In this document: positions 26,801 through 34,501 of the stretch, piece by piece
Numbering within the stretch: position 1 is the stretch's first letter
Layout: each line of letters starts with the position of its first letter
From: Flaviflexus ciconiae
GTDB taxonomy: Bacteria; Actinomycetota; Actinomycetes; Actinomycetales; Actinomycetaceae
NCBI RefSeq assembly: GCF_003971195.1
Contig: NZ_CP034593.1
Location: 2,480,001 to 2,544,000, forward strand
Length of the DNA stretch: 64,000 nt
Reading direction: 5' to 3'
Made by a program: the position numbers and the translations under genes
Notes under the pieces: generated by a model
Told to the model about the DNA's origin: nothing
The model's input: the letters and a program-made list of their open reading frames with translations, nothing else
Database searches by the model: none

Positions 26801-28192
26801 GCAAGCTTCCTGTCCAGCAACGGTTTCTCCACGGCTCTTGCCGTGTACCCGGGAGCGCCCACCCGCCCCATGCCCAAGCTCAAGGTCGTCGAGGGCACGG
26901 GAGTGCCCGGACCGAAGTCGGGACTCGTGGAAGGCCCCGAGAAGGAAGTCGAGGCGGTTGTTGAGGCCGTTGTTGACCTGGCGCTTTCGAGGCCGGGCGA
27001 GTCCGTCGGCGTGATTTCGCTGAACGCGGCACACGCGGAGAGGATCCGTGCATCGATCCGTTCCGTTGCTCGCACCTCCTCGGCGCTTGGGGACCTCACG
27101 GATCCCACGGTCAAGGAACCGTTCACCGTCGTGGACGCCATGTCCAACACGGCACTGCGCAGGGACCACATCATCCTGACAGTGGGCCTAGGCAAGACCG
27201 TTCATGGCAGGGTACTGCACTCGTTTGGTGACCTGTCGACCCCGGCTGGCGTTGAGGGTCTTGTTTCGGCACTCGAGTCGCCCCGCAAGTCGCTCACCAT
27301 GATTTCCTCGTTCGAGGCCTCCGACATTGACCGGAACAGGCTCGGAACGCCCGGCTCGATTCTGCTCGTTGACCTGCTCGAGGCCTACCGGAAGCAGGCG
27401 CCTGCCGAGGATCCGGCCGAGGGCGAAGGCAATGCGCTTCTGCGCGACCTGGCCCTGCGCCTTCAAGAACGCGGCTACCGTGCTCGCGTGGGTTACCGCA
27501 GGGGAGAGTCGCTCTCGATTCCTCTCGTCGCCGGCCACGATGAGATCCCGGGAACCTGGGCAACCGCCGTCACGATCGATAACGAGCGATACGCGGAAGA
27601 GAAGTCCTTGCGCAGGCGCGACCAGTTCTGGCCCGCGATGCTGTCGGGTCGGGGATGGCGGGTGGTGCCCACTGTCACCACCTCCGTGTTCTTCGATCCC
27701 CAAGCCGAAATTGAACGGATCATCTCGTCGGTTGATGCTGTCCGCGACGAGGTGCGTCAAGCAGCCTCCCGGAAGAAGACCGGGAAGAACATCCCGGCCC
27801 ACCTGGATCTGACAACAATCGACGATGACCTGGATGAACCTCAGGGTCGGCCCCGCGGGCCACGCCCGAAGGTCTCTCCGGGTATGCCGCTCGCGGCGTA
27901 CTCCGACGATCAGCTCGATGATCTTGTTGCCTGGATTATCAGTGACGGCAAGAACCGCAGCGAAGACGAAGTCGTTGACGCCCTCCGTTCCGAACTTGAC
28001 CTGCGCCGTCGCGGCATCCAGGTTGATGTTGTACTCCGCAACGTCGTCCGCAGGCAGGTTGGTCCTGCCGTCGTGACATCAGAGAATGGCGAAGAGCCGG
28101 GTGGAGATGACCTCGGCGGTGCACAGTTCGGCGGGGAACAGCCCGCCGACGGTGATCGGCCTGCTCACAACGACGAGGGCGATCGCCTGTGA
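23894..28192 (+). CDS. Giant helicase/nuclease-like protein with eroded ATPase motifs
   Basis: 1432 aa from GTG 23894, which has TACGGT (23882-23887) exactly six bases upstream; GTG 23864 is an alternative. Order: acidic N-terminal region (1-350), a helicase-like core from ~365, a long coiled helical insert (~430-830), a second core part (~890-1130), an endonuclease-like domain (~1170-1290), and a C-terminal tail. Where SF1 helicases have GPPGTGKT this protein has SAPGTSPRR (378-386). At the expected Walker B position it has VILDGIDN (Asp913), lacking DE. The nuclease-like domain (LRDLALRLQERGYRARVGYR, WAMLSGRGWRVV-like end) also lacks the usual acidic residues. Probably a non-catalytic relative. 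Confidence 0.7.
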   Translation: MSPISFFRKKRSQPVEKVAEPSAASPIEATASPSLDNALPVEQERPVPALDRSLDEETDAAYAAITEAFAQWRESLSLKTDDIVLSADEPTVLDLSSLHPTGAAQFYSGSPTPLTSVFRESETQGRARTKINALLEKQRSLEESYGSAPISLVMGTLTWSEIRPKKQSASEPEPGDNADDVELGAAFDETGQISLDEAEEVSEEPTGPQIIEVTEPALRRVVHVVASTAADPVLTLGHEADISSSVLGALRRHGAPVEAVAEIRTLAHDPETQESALARLRELARVYLPGCEYRSVTLLALASSPSAILHDDLVTMEPRIRGSRLIARLVSETPSNEQIEADPHDRSPQEERGAGQLDVTELDIVDAVAGGTSVFIDSAPGTSPRRVLASIASDIAASGKSVLYLYGNSSAHRAFTGQLNIMGLGDLVADFGKVSEVPMRLRTGMRLKSPTIDAEAVSERNAQLESDREALVEFMSALHETSPKWGVSAYQLLTQIVEMSLEEDGAKTKVRLSEDVVTALSDEEARGRAAARLDEALRLDRRASESNPWARSTIFTDEDATAAHKRVTHLADISLPALLDQVQRASAETGLRKAETLNDWAEQLELLSEVSDTLDTFRPHIYERSVADMLIATASKEWRNSHGATMGMSERRHLKKEARDMVRAGQEVTDLHASLSKVQREREQWRLLAEPGSWPSIPEGMSQLRSTYGEVRAEIDEVMEFLPDGGELTAIPLAELRKRCQALARESGDLADLPRRNSLRGEIEKDGLTELYADLTDRSIPADKAGNELHAAHLASVFEHMFSSTPALAAGAGTRANDLVARVVQQDREHVESMPQYINRAVVSNMRSKITKKKDQTLEVDSYLAEHGAAGLRDAIARHGELLQAARPVWAMSAVTVAQFIPPMKWADVVILDGIDNVELAQLVPAILRGGTLVVAGRLQSRGEAVSALSKILPVASLPTLSSKHDEMTASFLSSNGFSTALAVYPGAPTRPMPKLKVVEGTGVPGPKSGLVEGPEKEVEAVVEAVVDLALSRPGESVGVISLNAAHAERIRASIRSVARTSSALGDLTDPTVKEPFTVVDAMSNTALRRDHIILTVGLGKTVHGRVLHSFGDLSTPAGVEGLVSALESPRKSLTMISSFEASDIDRNRLGTPGSILLVDLLEAYRKQAPAEDPAEGEGNALLRDLALRLQERGYRARVGYRRGESLSIPLVAGHDEIPGTWATAVTIDNERYAEEKSLRRRDQFWPAMLSGRGWRVVPTVTTSVFFDPQAEIERIISSVDAVRDEVRQAASRKKTGKNIPAHLDLTTIDDDLDEPQGRPRGPRPKVSPGMPLAAYSDDQLDDLVAWIISDGKNRSEDEVVDALRSELDLRRRGIQVDVVLRNVVRRQVGPAVVTSENGEEPGGDDLGGAQFGGEQPADGDRPAHNDEGDRL

Positions 28193-28389
28193 AGAAGCGT
28201 GCCGTCTACCTCTCCCGGGTTGACCGGGAGAGGCTAGAGCGGGGCGAAATCAAGACGCCCGAGGAAGCTCTCCACAAAGACGATCCGCCCGCCCGGCGGA
28301 CACCGGAACGGGCGGAGACGAAAAAGAAGAGTGGATTATCCCAGCGCGATAGGGAGATCCTGGCGGAACGTCCCCCACACTGGGGCTGA
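28189..28389 (+). CDS. Small conserved-looking hydrophilic protein, 66 aa
   Basis: Starts inside the end of the giant helicase-like gene (GTGA overlap at 28189-28192), so it is translationally coupled. Very charged, no membrane segment: KKRAVYLSRVDRERLERGE, then LSQRDREILAERPPHWG. Function unknown; coupling suggests it works with the large protein. Confidence 0.7.
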   Translation: MKKRAVYLSRVDRERLERGEIKTPEEALHKDDPPARRTPERAETKKKSGLSQRDREILAERPPHWG

Positions 28390-28391
28390 GA

Positions 28392-28805
28392 CTAGCGGTT
28401 CTGGCCCTCGCCACCGTCAGCGTTCTGAACGATCAGGAGGTCGCGGATCTCCTTGAGGACAGCAACGTCATCGGCGTCCGCTGCCGGCGCTTCCTCAACA
28501 CCAGCATTGCGGCGCTCAGCAAGCTTGTTCATCGGGATGATGATGAAGAAGTAGAGGGCGAGAGCAACCAGGAGGAAGCTAACAAGGGCGGTGATAACAG
28601 CGCCGGGCTTCACCGTTGCATCCCCGATCGTAAACGCGGCAACATCATCGAAATTGGGTTCACCGAAGATGCCGCCGATCAGCGGGTTAATGACCTGCTC
28701 AACGAGAGCGGTCACAACAGCGGTGAAGGCTGCGCCGATAACCATGCCAACAGCAAGGTCGATGGCATTGCCTCGGGAGATAAATTCTTTAAATCCCTGG
28801 ATCAT
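28392..28805 (-). CDS. mscL: Large-conductance mechanosensitive channel
   Basis: 137 aa, standard MscL: a cytoplasmic N-terminal helix MIQGFKEFISRGNAIDLAVG, pore helix TM1 (residues ~15-45, GMVIGAAFTAVVTALVEQVI), periplasmic loop with FGEPNFDD, TM2 (~70-95) and a C-terminal helix bundle (DDVAVLKEIRDLL). It releases solutes on hypo-osmotic shock. AAAGGA precedes the start. It is last in the minus-strand series cyclo-ligase, FmdB, SAF, MscL, an order common in Actinobacteria. Confidence 0.95.
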   Translation of the reverse strand: MIQGFKEFISRGNAIDLAVGMVIGAAFTAVVTALVEQVINPLIGGIFGEPNFDDVAAFTIGDATVKPGAVITALVSFLLVALALYFFIIIPMNKLAERRNAGVEEAPAADADDVAVLKEIRDLLIVQNADGGEGQNR

Positions 28806-28832
28806 GGGATAGTCCTTTCGTAAAAGGACGAC

Positions 28833-29447
28833 TCAACTGTGCAGGACTGCCAGCAGAGGCGTCCGTGCACTAATGCCAAGGACTAATGTAGCCTGCTCCG
28901 CGTCGATCGCAACATAGGCGTATGTGAGATTATCACCGGTTGACAGGAATCCCGACGATGCGTCGACCTCGGAGAATGCCAGGATTGTTGCGTCTGTCGC
29001 GGCCAGGATCGCTGTGCCGGTCTCATCGGAAGACCACAGGTCTACCTTTGAACCCGCCGGTGTTAGCTCGGCCGGTGTTGAGAGGTAGACAGGAACGATA
29101 ACGGTTCCTTCGGGAAGACCATCAACGAGGGTTGGGCCAATCAGCATCGACTGGGTGATTGGCGTGCCCTCGGGAAGCGAGATTGCAAGACGCTGGCCCG
29201 ATGCCATGTCGATCGCCTGATCTTCTGGAACAACTCCGGCAGGGGCCGGAACCTTCCTTACATCGTCCTCGGTAAGACGATGCCCTGCTGGTAGATCGCT
29301 TGAGGCCACAAGAAGCTCCGTTGGAAGAACCCGGCCGGAAGATCCAATAGCGGAAACAACAAGTGCGAGGCAGAGTGCAAGAATAGCGGCGGTAAGAAGC
29401 CTGCGCCACCGCCACAGTACCGCTCGCATCGGAGGTCTGGAAGACAT
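28833..29447 (-). CDS. SAF-domain membrane protein (CpaB/RcpC-like)
   Basis: 204 aa from the ATG at 29447; TACCAT on the minus strand ends six bases upstream, so probably leaderless. One N-terminal membrane segment (LLTAAILALCLALVVSAIG), then a SAF domain (LLVASSDLPAGHRLTEDDV, then GQRLAISLPEGTPITQSML) exposed outside. SAF domains occur in Flp-pilus assembly proteins and in free-standing actinobacterial proteins of unknown role. No pilus genes are present, so function is open. Confidence 0.82.
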   Translation of the reverse strand: MSSRPPMRAVLWRWRRLLTAAILALCLALVVSAIGSSGRVLPTELLVASSDLPAGHRLTEDDVRKVPAPAGVVPEDQAIDMASGQRLAISLPEGTPITQSMLIGPTLVDGLPEGTVIVPVYLSTPAELTPAGSKVDLWSSDETGTAILAATDATILAFSEVDASSGFLSTGDNLTYAYVAIDAEQATLVLGISARTPLLAVLHS

Positions 29448-29675
29448 AACCAGATGGTAAGGACGTGATCGGTGCTTGCCGCCTCCGTGCACGTGTCCCT
29501 GTGGATCGGAGGGGTGAGGCGGTTACCTGTGGAAGCGGAGGTAGGTACCCGAGGAGGCGTCACGAGAGCAGTGGGTGCAGAGACAAAGTGACCCGCCGGT
29601 AGAGGCGGGCCACTTTAGAAATATCCAGGTAGCCATCGGCTAACCAGAGATGGAATTGGTGCTACCGGCTGAGAG

Positions 29676-29999
29676 CTAGGCCTTAGCGGCGGCCGTGCTG
29701 GCCGACGAACCACCGGACGAAGCCGATGACTTGGATGACTCGGTGGAAGAGCTGGTGCTGGTTGAGCTAGCAGGCGCAGAGTCGGAGCTCTTCGGATCGG
29801 TGGCGGTGAGGCCGTTTGACTTTGATCGGGAGTCGTTGCGGTAGAAGCCTGACCCCTTGAAAACAACGCCAACGGAGTTGAAGAGCTTCCTGAGCTCTCC
29901 GCCGCAGGCCTCGCAGACGGTCAGCGGATCGTCAGTGAAAGACTGGTGGATATCGAACGCGTTTCCGCATGACTTGCAGCGGTACGAATAAGTGGGCAC
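29676..29999 (-). CDS. FmdB-type zinc-ribbon protein
   Basis: 107 aa from GTG 29999. N-terminal zinc ribbon PTYSYRCKSCGNAFDIHQSF followed by CEACGG, giving two CxxC pairs, and KLFNSVGVVFKGSGFYRND, the FmdB signature. The last 45 residues are a Ser/Ala/Thr-rich disordered tail. FmdB-like proteins are small putative regulators, and this gene sits in its usual place after 5-FTHF cyclo-ligase. A longer upstream frame overlaps that gene and is rejected. Confidence 0.87.
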   Translation of the reverse strand: MPTYSYRCKSCGNAFDIHQSFTDDPLTVCEACGGELRKLFNSVGVVFKGSGFYRNDSRSKSNGLTATDPKSSDSAPASSTSTSSSTESSKSSASSGGSSASTAAAKA

Positions 30000-30109
30000 G
30001 TGATTTACTCCGTTGGACAGGGATCTACGAAAAGTTATCGTACTCCACTGCGAGGGCTCCCAACCCGGGTCGTGGCAGGGATGACACTGGATGCCCCGGA
30101 AAAGCAGTA

Positions 30110-30133
30110 GGCCGGACCCTTTTGAGTCCGGCC
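30110..30133 (-). terminator. Hairpin after 5-FTHF cyclo-ligase gene
   Basis: GGCCGGAC (30110-30117) pairs with GTCCGGCC (30126-30133) over an 8-base loop. Read on the minus strand it follows the cyclo-ligase stop by about 57 bases and is followed by TACTGCTTTT. Confidence 0.6.
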
Positions 30134-30190
30134 CTGAATCCCTCTTGCGGTTCTCATTTAGGGAGCTCCGCCTTCGAGAGTAGTGGCAAG

Positions 30191-30808
30191 TCAGTTGTCT
30201 TCTACCTTGGTGATCGTCCCGGGTTGGAGAACCCAAGGGACGCGGACATCCTGTTCGTCATAGGGGAGAGAGTTTGACACAAACTCCCACGGGTAGATCA
30301 GTGCACCCACCTTGTCGGTGACGTTCTGCTTCAGCATCCGGTCGTACCAACCGCCACCCTGGCCGAGCCGGGTACCTGACTGGTTGACGGCGAGGGCCGG
30401 GACGATGATGACATCGGCTTCTTCGATGACTTCGGCAGGGAGGGGATCGCCCTTCGGTGAGGGCGGGCGACCGGGAGCTTCGCTCACCAGGTCGTCGCAC
30501 TCGTACTCGGCCCACATCCGGTTGAGGCCCGGCCCGAGCTTGGGGAGCAGGATGCGAACACCGAGTTCGCTGAGAGTATCGAGAGCCAGATAGGTATCGG
30601 GCTCGTTCTTGACGGACACGTACATCGCAATGGTCTTGGCATCTGCCACGAACTCGGTAATGGTCTCCGCAAATGCGGGGGCATACTTGCTGAGATCTTT
30701 CGCGGTCAACTTTGACCGGCGATCACGGAGAACGCTACGGATCATCTGCTTGGCATCGACAATGTCGAAGTCAGAAACATCGGGCAGTGCCACTTCGTAA
30801 GTGGTCAT
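30191..30808 (-). CDS. 5-formyltetrahydrofolate cyclo-ligase
   Basis: 205 aa. Converts 5-formyl-THF to 5,10-methenyl-THF using ATP. Family features: N-terminal basic helix DAKQMIRSVLRDRRSKL, IAMYVSVKNEPDTYL (substrate loop with Glu), a central LLPKLGPGLNRM, the nucleotide-binding segment SGTRLGQGGGWYDRML, and C-terminal YDEQDVRVPWV. Divergent from the glp/moeA gene with about 100 bases between them. Confidence 0.92.
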   Translation of the reverse strand: MTTYEVALPDVSDFDIVDAKQMIRSVLRDRRSKLTAKDLSKYAPAFAETITEFVADAKTIAMYVSVKNEPDTYLALDTLSELGVRILLPKLGPGLNRMWAEYECDDLVSEAPGRPPSPKGDPLPAEVIEEADVIIVPALAVNQSGTRLGQGGGWYDRMLKQNVTDKVGALIYPWEFVSNSLPYDEQDVRVPWVLQPGTITKVEDN

Positions 30809-30912
30809 GGCCCAATTATCTCACTTTTCACATGCTCAGGCGAGTAATTGCGCTGGTAACTTACGCGCGTCGGAAGGTGTGGACCGACTACGCTTGGTGT
30901 CAGGAGGCAGTA

Positions 30913-32139
30913 GTGAAACCAGTGTCAACTCATATCGAGGATTGCCTTGCGGTCCTCACCGACATCCCCGCCCTCGACGTGCCCCTCGCGGACTCGGTGG
31001 GATCCGTCCTCGCTCGAGATGCGATTGCGACAGTCAGCCTTCCACCGGCAGATTCCGCGGCGCGGGACGGCTACGCCGTCCACTCTGCCGAAACAGCCAG
31101 TGCTTCACCACAAGCACCGGTTGGCCTTGCCGTTGTCGGAGAGATCCTTGCTGGCACGGACAGCATCGACGTGTTGCCACCGCGCTCCGCCATCCGCATC
31201 TCCTCCGGAGCAACCCTGCCCAGGGGTGCTGACGCTGTTGTGCCGATCGAAGCCACCGACGGTGGGCGAGCTCGCGTCAATATCAATCAGTCGGTCGAGC
31301 CCGGGGATAACCTCCGGTACGAGGCTGAGGACTTTGAGGCTGGTCTTGTTGCCCTGGAAAAGGGCACCCGGATCGGGGCGCGACAAATCGCCATTCTTGC
31401 CGCAGCGGGTCTCGGCACCGTTTCGGTTAAGCCGGCTCCCCGAGTAGCCATCCTTTCCATCGGTGACGATCTTGTCGAACCGGGCAGGTCCGGCCATCCC
31501 GGCACGTACTACGATGCGAACTCCCACGGCCTCGCCACCGCCATCTCCGAACTTGGCGCCATCGTTTTCCGCGTACCCAGGGTGCCCGACAGGCAGAAGG
31601 AACTGCGGGACGCTCTTCAGGACCAGCTTGTTCGATCCGATGTCATCATCACGACCGGCGGCCTCTCTTTCGGGGGAGGGGACACGGTTAAGGACGTAGT
31701 CGGCGGGCTTGGGACCGTCCGGTTCGACAGGGTTGCCATGACCCCGGTTCACCAGTACGGAGTTGGCCGGATCGAACTCGAAGGGACCGACGTATCGGTT
31801 CCCATCTACTGCCTTCCCGGTAACCCCGTTGCTGCTCTTCTTGGCTACGAACTCTTCATCCGGCCGGCCCTCCGCAAAGCAGTCGGGCATACGACCACGA
31901 ACCGCAGGACGATCAAAGCCGAAGCGGTCAGGGCATGGTCCTCGAAAGCTGGCCTGGAAGAGTACGTTCCGGTACGCGTTACCGGCAGGCCCTCCGAGGG
32001 CTATCGCTTCGAACCCACCGGGCTTCCGGGCGCAGAATTACTCTACGGACTGGTGCGTGCCAACGCGCTCGCGGTCATTCCGCCGGAGACAGAATCTATC
32101 GCCGTGGGTGACGAACTGAGCTGTCTCATCCTCGACTGA
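30913..32139 (+). CDS. MoeA-family protein, probable Glp (gephyrin-like cell-division protein)
   Basis: 408 aa from GTG 30913 with AGGAGG at 30902-30907. All MoeA domains are present: ADSAARDGYAVHS, IRISSGATLPRGADAVVPIE, the MoCF domain with SIGDDLVEPGR, ITTGGLSFGGGDTVKDV, VAMTPVHQYGVGRIE, YCLPGNPVAALLGYELF, and a C-terminal beta barrel. By sequence this is molybdopterin molybdotransferase. However, no other molybdenum-cofactor genes are nearby, and its partner 88 bases downstream is a GLPR/SepX-like membrane protein, the arrangement known in Corynebacterium for Glp, which binds FtsZ at the septum. Confidence 0.85.
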   Translation: MKPVSTHIEDCLAVLTDIPALDVPLADSVGSVLARDAIATVSLPPADSAARDGYAVHSAETASASPQAPVGLAVVGEILAGTDSIDVLPPRSAIRISSGATLPRGADAVVPIEATDGGRARVNINQSVEPGDNLRYEAEDFEAGLVALEKGTRIGARQIAILAAAGLGTVSVKPAPRVAILSIGDDLVEPGRSGHPGTYYDANSHGLATAISELGAIVFRVPRVPDRQKELRDALQDQLVRSDVIITTGGLSFGGGDTVKDVVGGLGTVRFDRVAMTPVHQYGVGRIELEGTDVSVPIYCLPGNPVAALLGYELFIRPALRKAVGHTTTNRRTIKAEAVRAWSSKAGLEEYVPVRVTGRPSEGYRFEPTGLPGAELLYGLVRANALAVIPPETESIAVGDELSCLILD

Positions 32140-32227
32140 CTCATATACCTCAAATTTCCCTGTGAGTTTGGGCAACACTCCGCTGGTCCTGTCCATATAT
32201 GTGGTCAAGACGCTTTAGGTTTAAGTT

Positions 32228-33214
32228 GTGGAGATTCAGGGATACGCTCTGTTCGCGGCAGTTATCGTTTTGGTGGCTGTCGTGTACCCGGCACTCTCCT
32301 GGAGGACGCGAGTCGCACTCGCCACCCCCATTGCCGAGAGCGAATCCGAGAATCTTCGCGTCGTTAACTCCGTGGACCGCTGGTCGTCATCGCGATCAGT
32401 GAATCACGGAACTATCCTTCCGAGAGTGGAGTCGAGAATGAGCGCCAAGCGACGGGTTGATCCAACCAATCTGCGTACGCTCGCGGCCAGCCGTGCCCGA
32501 GCACGCGCCCGGGTATCCCAGCGCACCGCCCGCATGAAAGCACTGGGCATGGGCCTCGGTGCCGCCGTGCTCGTCTCCCTTATAGCCTGGATTGCTGTCG
32601 CGGCAACCAGCCTGACGATCGTCCTCGGCATCGTACCCACGGTCCTCACCGCGATCGGTGCCGGCCTCTACGGGAAGATGCTGATCGACGCACGCGAACT
32701 CAACCACCAGGACCAGATTCAGATCGCGAAGCTCGACGCCAAGCTCGAGAAGCTTTCGGCCACGGCTCGCGCACAGGACCGCAAGGGCAAGCCCGCCTCT
32801 TCGAAGCGCGCACCGCGCCGAGTCCAGGAAGCTCGCCGAGCGTCGGCTGCTTCCGCAGCGTCGGCCGAGTCAGTGGCATCCGCGCAGACTGGCCTTTCCG
32901 CCAATGATTCCGTATCCGCACCGTCGGTCGCCTCCGCACCGGAAACAGCCCAGGCCGCTCCCGTCCAGGAGAAGCCGAAGCCGGCTCCGAAGCGTGAATC
33001 GGTTATGCCGTCCTACACGCCGAAGCCGACGTTCGCACGCCGTACCGTGAAGCCGTTTGAGCCCGAAGAAGCCCCGGTGGCTGCTGTCCCATACCGTCCC
33101 ACCCAGCTCGGTGAGAAGTTCACGAGCGCTACCTCCGCTCAGTCGGCAGATGCTGCTCCTGTTATCGCAAGCTTCAACTTCGATGACGTCATCGAAGCCC
33201 GCCGTCACGCATAG
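32228..33214 (+). CDS. GLPR/SepX-like membrane protein, probable Glp receptor
   Basis: 328 aa, GTG start with TAGGTT ending six bases before it. Topology: N-terminal membrane helix (YALFAAVIVLVAVVYPALSW, ~6-25), a basic cytoplasmic stretch (~30-105, AASRARARARVSQRTARMKA), two adjacent membrane helices (~108-150), then a coiled segment (QIQIAKLDAKLEKLSATARA) and a long disordered Ala/Ser/Pro tail. This topology and its place behind a moeA-like gene match the corynebacterial Glp receptor and streptomycete SepX, which link FtsZ to the divisome membrane. Sequence similarity was not tested. Confidence 0.7.
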   Translation: MEIQGYALFAAVIVLVAVVYPALSWRTRVALATPIAESESENLRVVNSVDRWSSSRSVNHGTILPRVESRMSAKRRVDPTNLRTLAASRARARARVSQRTARMKALGMGLGAAVLVSLIAWIAVAATSLTIVLGIVPTVLTAIGAGLYGKMLIDARELNHQDQIQIAKLDAKLEKLSATARAQDRKGKPASSKRAPRRVQEARRASAASAASAESVASAQTGLSANDSVSAPSVASAPETAQAAPVQEKPKPAPKRESVMPSYTPKPTFARRTVKPFEPEEAPVAAVPYRPTQLGEKFTSATSAQSADAAPVIASFNFDDVIEARRHA

Positions 33215-33240
33215 GTTCCCCATAAGTGACGAACGAGACT

Positions 33241-33271
33241 GGCCCCACTCCTTAGAAGAGGATGTGGGGCC
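33241..33271 (+). terminator. Terminator of GLPR/SepX-like gene
   Basis: GGCCCCAC (33241-33248) pairs with GTGGGGCC (33264-33271), continuing inward to an AGAA loop with one bulged T. A T-rich run (TGATATTATTGAT) follows. Confidence 0.8.
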
Positions 33272-33293
33272 TGATATTATTGATCGGTAGCTG

Positions 33294-33369
33294 GGGGCTA
33301 TGGCGCAGTTGGTAGCGCGTCTCGTTCGCAATGAGAAGGTCCGGGGTTCGAATCCCCGTAGCTCCACCA
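33294..33369 (+). tRNA. tRNA-Ala (anticodon CGC), CCA encoded
   Basis: Cloverleaf: acceptor GGGGCTA/TAGCTCC (33294-33300/33359-33365), D arm GCGC-AGTTGGTA-GCGC, anticodon stem TCTCG/TGAGA with loop TTCGCAA (anticodon CGC at 33327-33329), T arm CGGGG-TTCGAAT-CCCCG, discriminator A, and genomic CCA at 33367-33369. It borders an accessory block carrying an immunity gene and restriction genes, but no copy of its 3' end was seen elsewhere in the window. Confidence 0.95.
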
Positions 33370-33556
33370 ATCACTTTCATTCCCACGGTGTTCAGCCGCA
33401 TGTTCATATGGGCGGGCGCCGAAAGCGGCCCGATTCTGGATGCGACAGTCAAGACACAACCTGAAACGACTCACGGCTGACACGCGCTCCGCTCATCCTC
33501 GTCGTTTGACAGCCGTAGTCTCCCGGTCTGGGGTAGAAGGCCCTGCCACGAGGCGG

Positions 33557-33880
33557 TCAGGCGAGCAATGTGGGAAGGTGCTCTCGGGCGAGCGCGGCCC
33601 CAGGCACGCCAAGGTCAATCTCTAGAGGGGTCGGCAGATGAAGAATGTCGGCCGCCTCTGACGTTATTGATAACGAGAGAGTTGTGCCGGCAAAGGAGTA
33701 GCTCGAGACTCCTCCGTAGTAGGTGGCGCCTCCACGCACCAGGCAGTAGGTATTTTGGCCAAGTTCCCGGTCCTGGTCACTTGACGACAGCGGCCGCTGT
33801 GAGTCCCCGCTCTCTTCATCGTGTATCACCAGAGCGGCAAACCCGAGTTCCTCATCCTCGATCCACCCGACCTGAATCAT
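33557..33880 (-). CDS. Imm10-like immunity protein
   Basis: 107 aa. Features recalling the Imm10 immunity family: an early FAALVIHDEESGDS, the block DQDRELGQNTYCLVRGGATYYGGV, a beta strand LSLSITSEAADILHLP, and the closing EIDLGVPGAALAREHLPTLL. Imm10 proteins neutralise polymorphic (contact-dependent) toxins. No toxin gene is present; the start overlaps by four bases the end of a broken gene. Not verified by profile search. Confidence 0.65.
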   Translation of the reverse strand: MIQVGWIEDEELGFAALVIHDEESGDSQRPLSSSDQDRELGQNTYCLVRGGATYYGGVSSYSFAGTTLSLSITSEAADILHLPTPLEIDLGVPGAALAREHLPTLLA

Positions 33881-34186
33881 GCTCGACCTGCCTTCCCGGT
33901 GACATCCTTCGAGGTCACCTGCTCCGGTGGGCGTTTACGGGCCTGGGGGAGGCTGTTGAAGGCCCCGGCGCTAGGCTCACGGTAGGTGTTGGCCAGGTCG
34001 GGAGGCCCGATAAGTGGGCGCTTGCGCAGGCCAAAGAGTCCAACACGTATCCCCGAGGTCCACCATGATGCTCTTGGTCGAACCATCAACAAGAGCAATG
34101 AAATCATCGGATAGCACGTCCAGGCAGAGCCCCAGTATCTGGAAGTTTGAGGGGGCAAGCTCCTTTGCTCGTCCCCACGCTGTCAA
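33877..34186 (-). pseudogene. Frameshifted gene coupled to the Imm10-like gene
   Basis: Two overlapping minus-strand frames read as one protein when joined near 34055. The upstream part has KELAPSNFQILGLCLDVLSD and LVDGSTKSIMVDLG. The downstream part has RVGLFGLRKRPLIGPPDLAN and TYREPSAGAF, and runs to a TGA that overlaps the immunity-gene ATG. The true 5' end is unclear because the frame stays open past 34186. The family is not recognised; position suggests a second immunity or toxin-associated protein. A single-base indel would account for the break. Confidence 0.5.
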
Positions 34187-34501
34187 CCCGTGCAGCCGAA
34201 TTTAACTTGATACTCCCGATACTCTGTTCCTTACGCTGCGTGGCGTTTACGGCAGGCTTGTCAACGGTTTTGGGCGGACCTGGGATGCCTGGCCACTGTG
34301 AATGGAGCTGCCTGTAATCTGCCGAAGATGAGATAATTGCGGATAGTACTCAGTGACCAGCCGGCATGACATATGGTCCTGGCTGAATCGCTGATTGCGG
34401 TCATACCAGAAAGTCACCAGACATGTCAGTCCCCGGTGCTACGGTAAGGATGACTCGCAACCATTGCTTAAGACGCGCCCTGGGCGCAGGAGACGAACTA
34501 C
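34187..34501. other. Promoter region of the hsd operon
   Basis: No gene supported. TACGGT (34440-34445) is a good -10 about 55 bases before hsdM. No clear ribosome-binding site is seen immediately before the ATG at 34502, other than CAGGAGA at 34488-34494. Confidence 0.5.
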
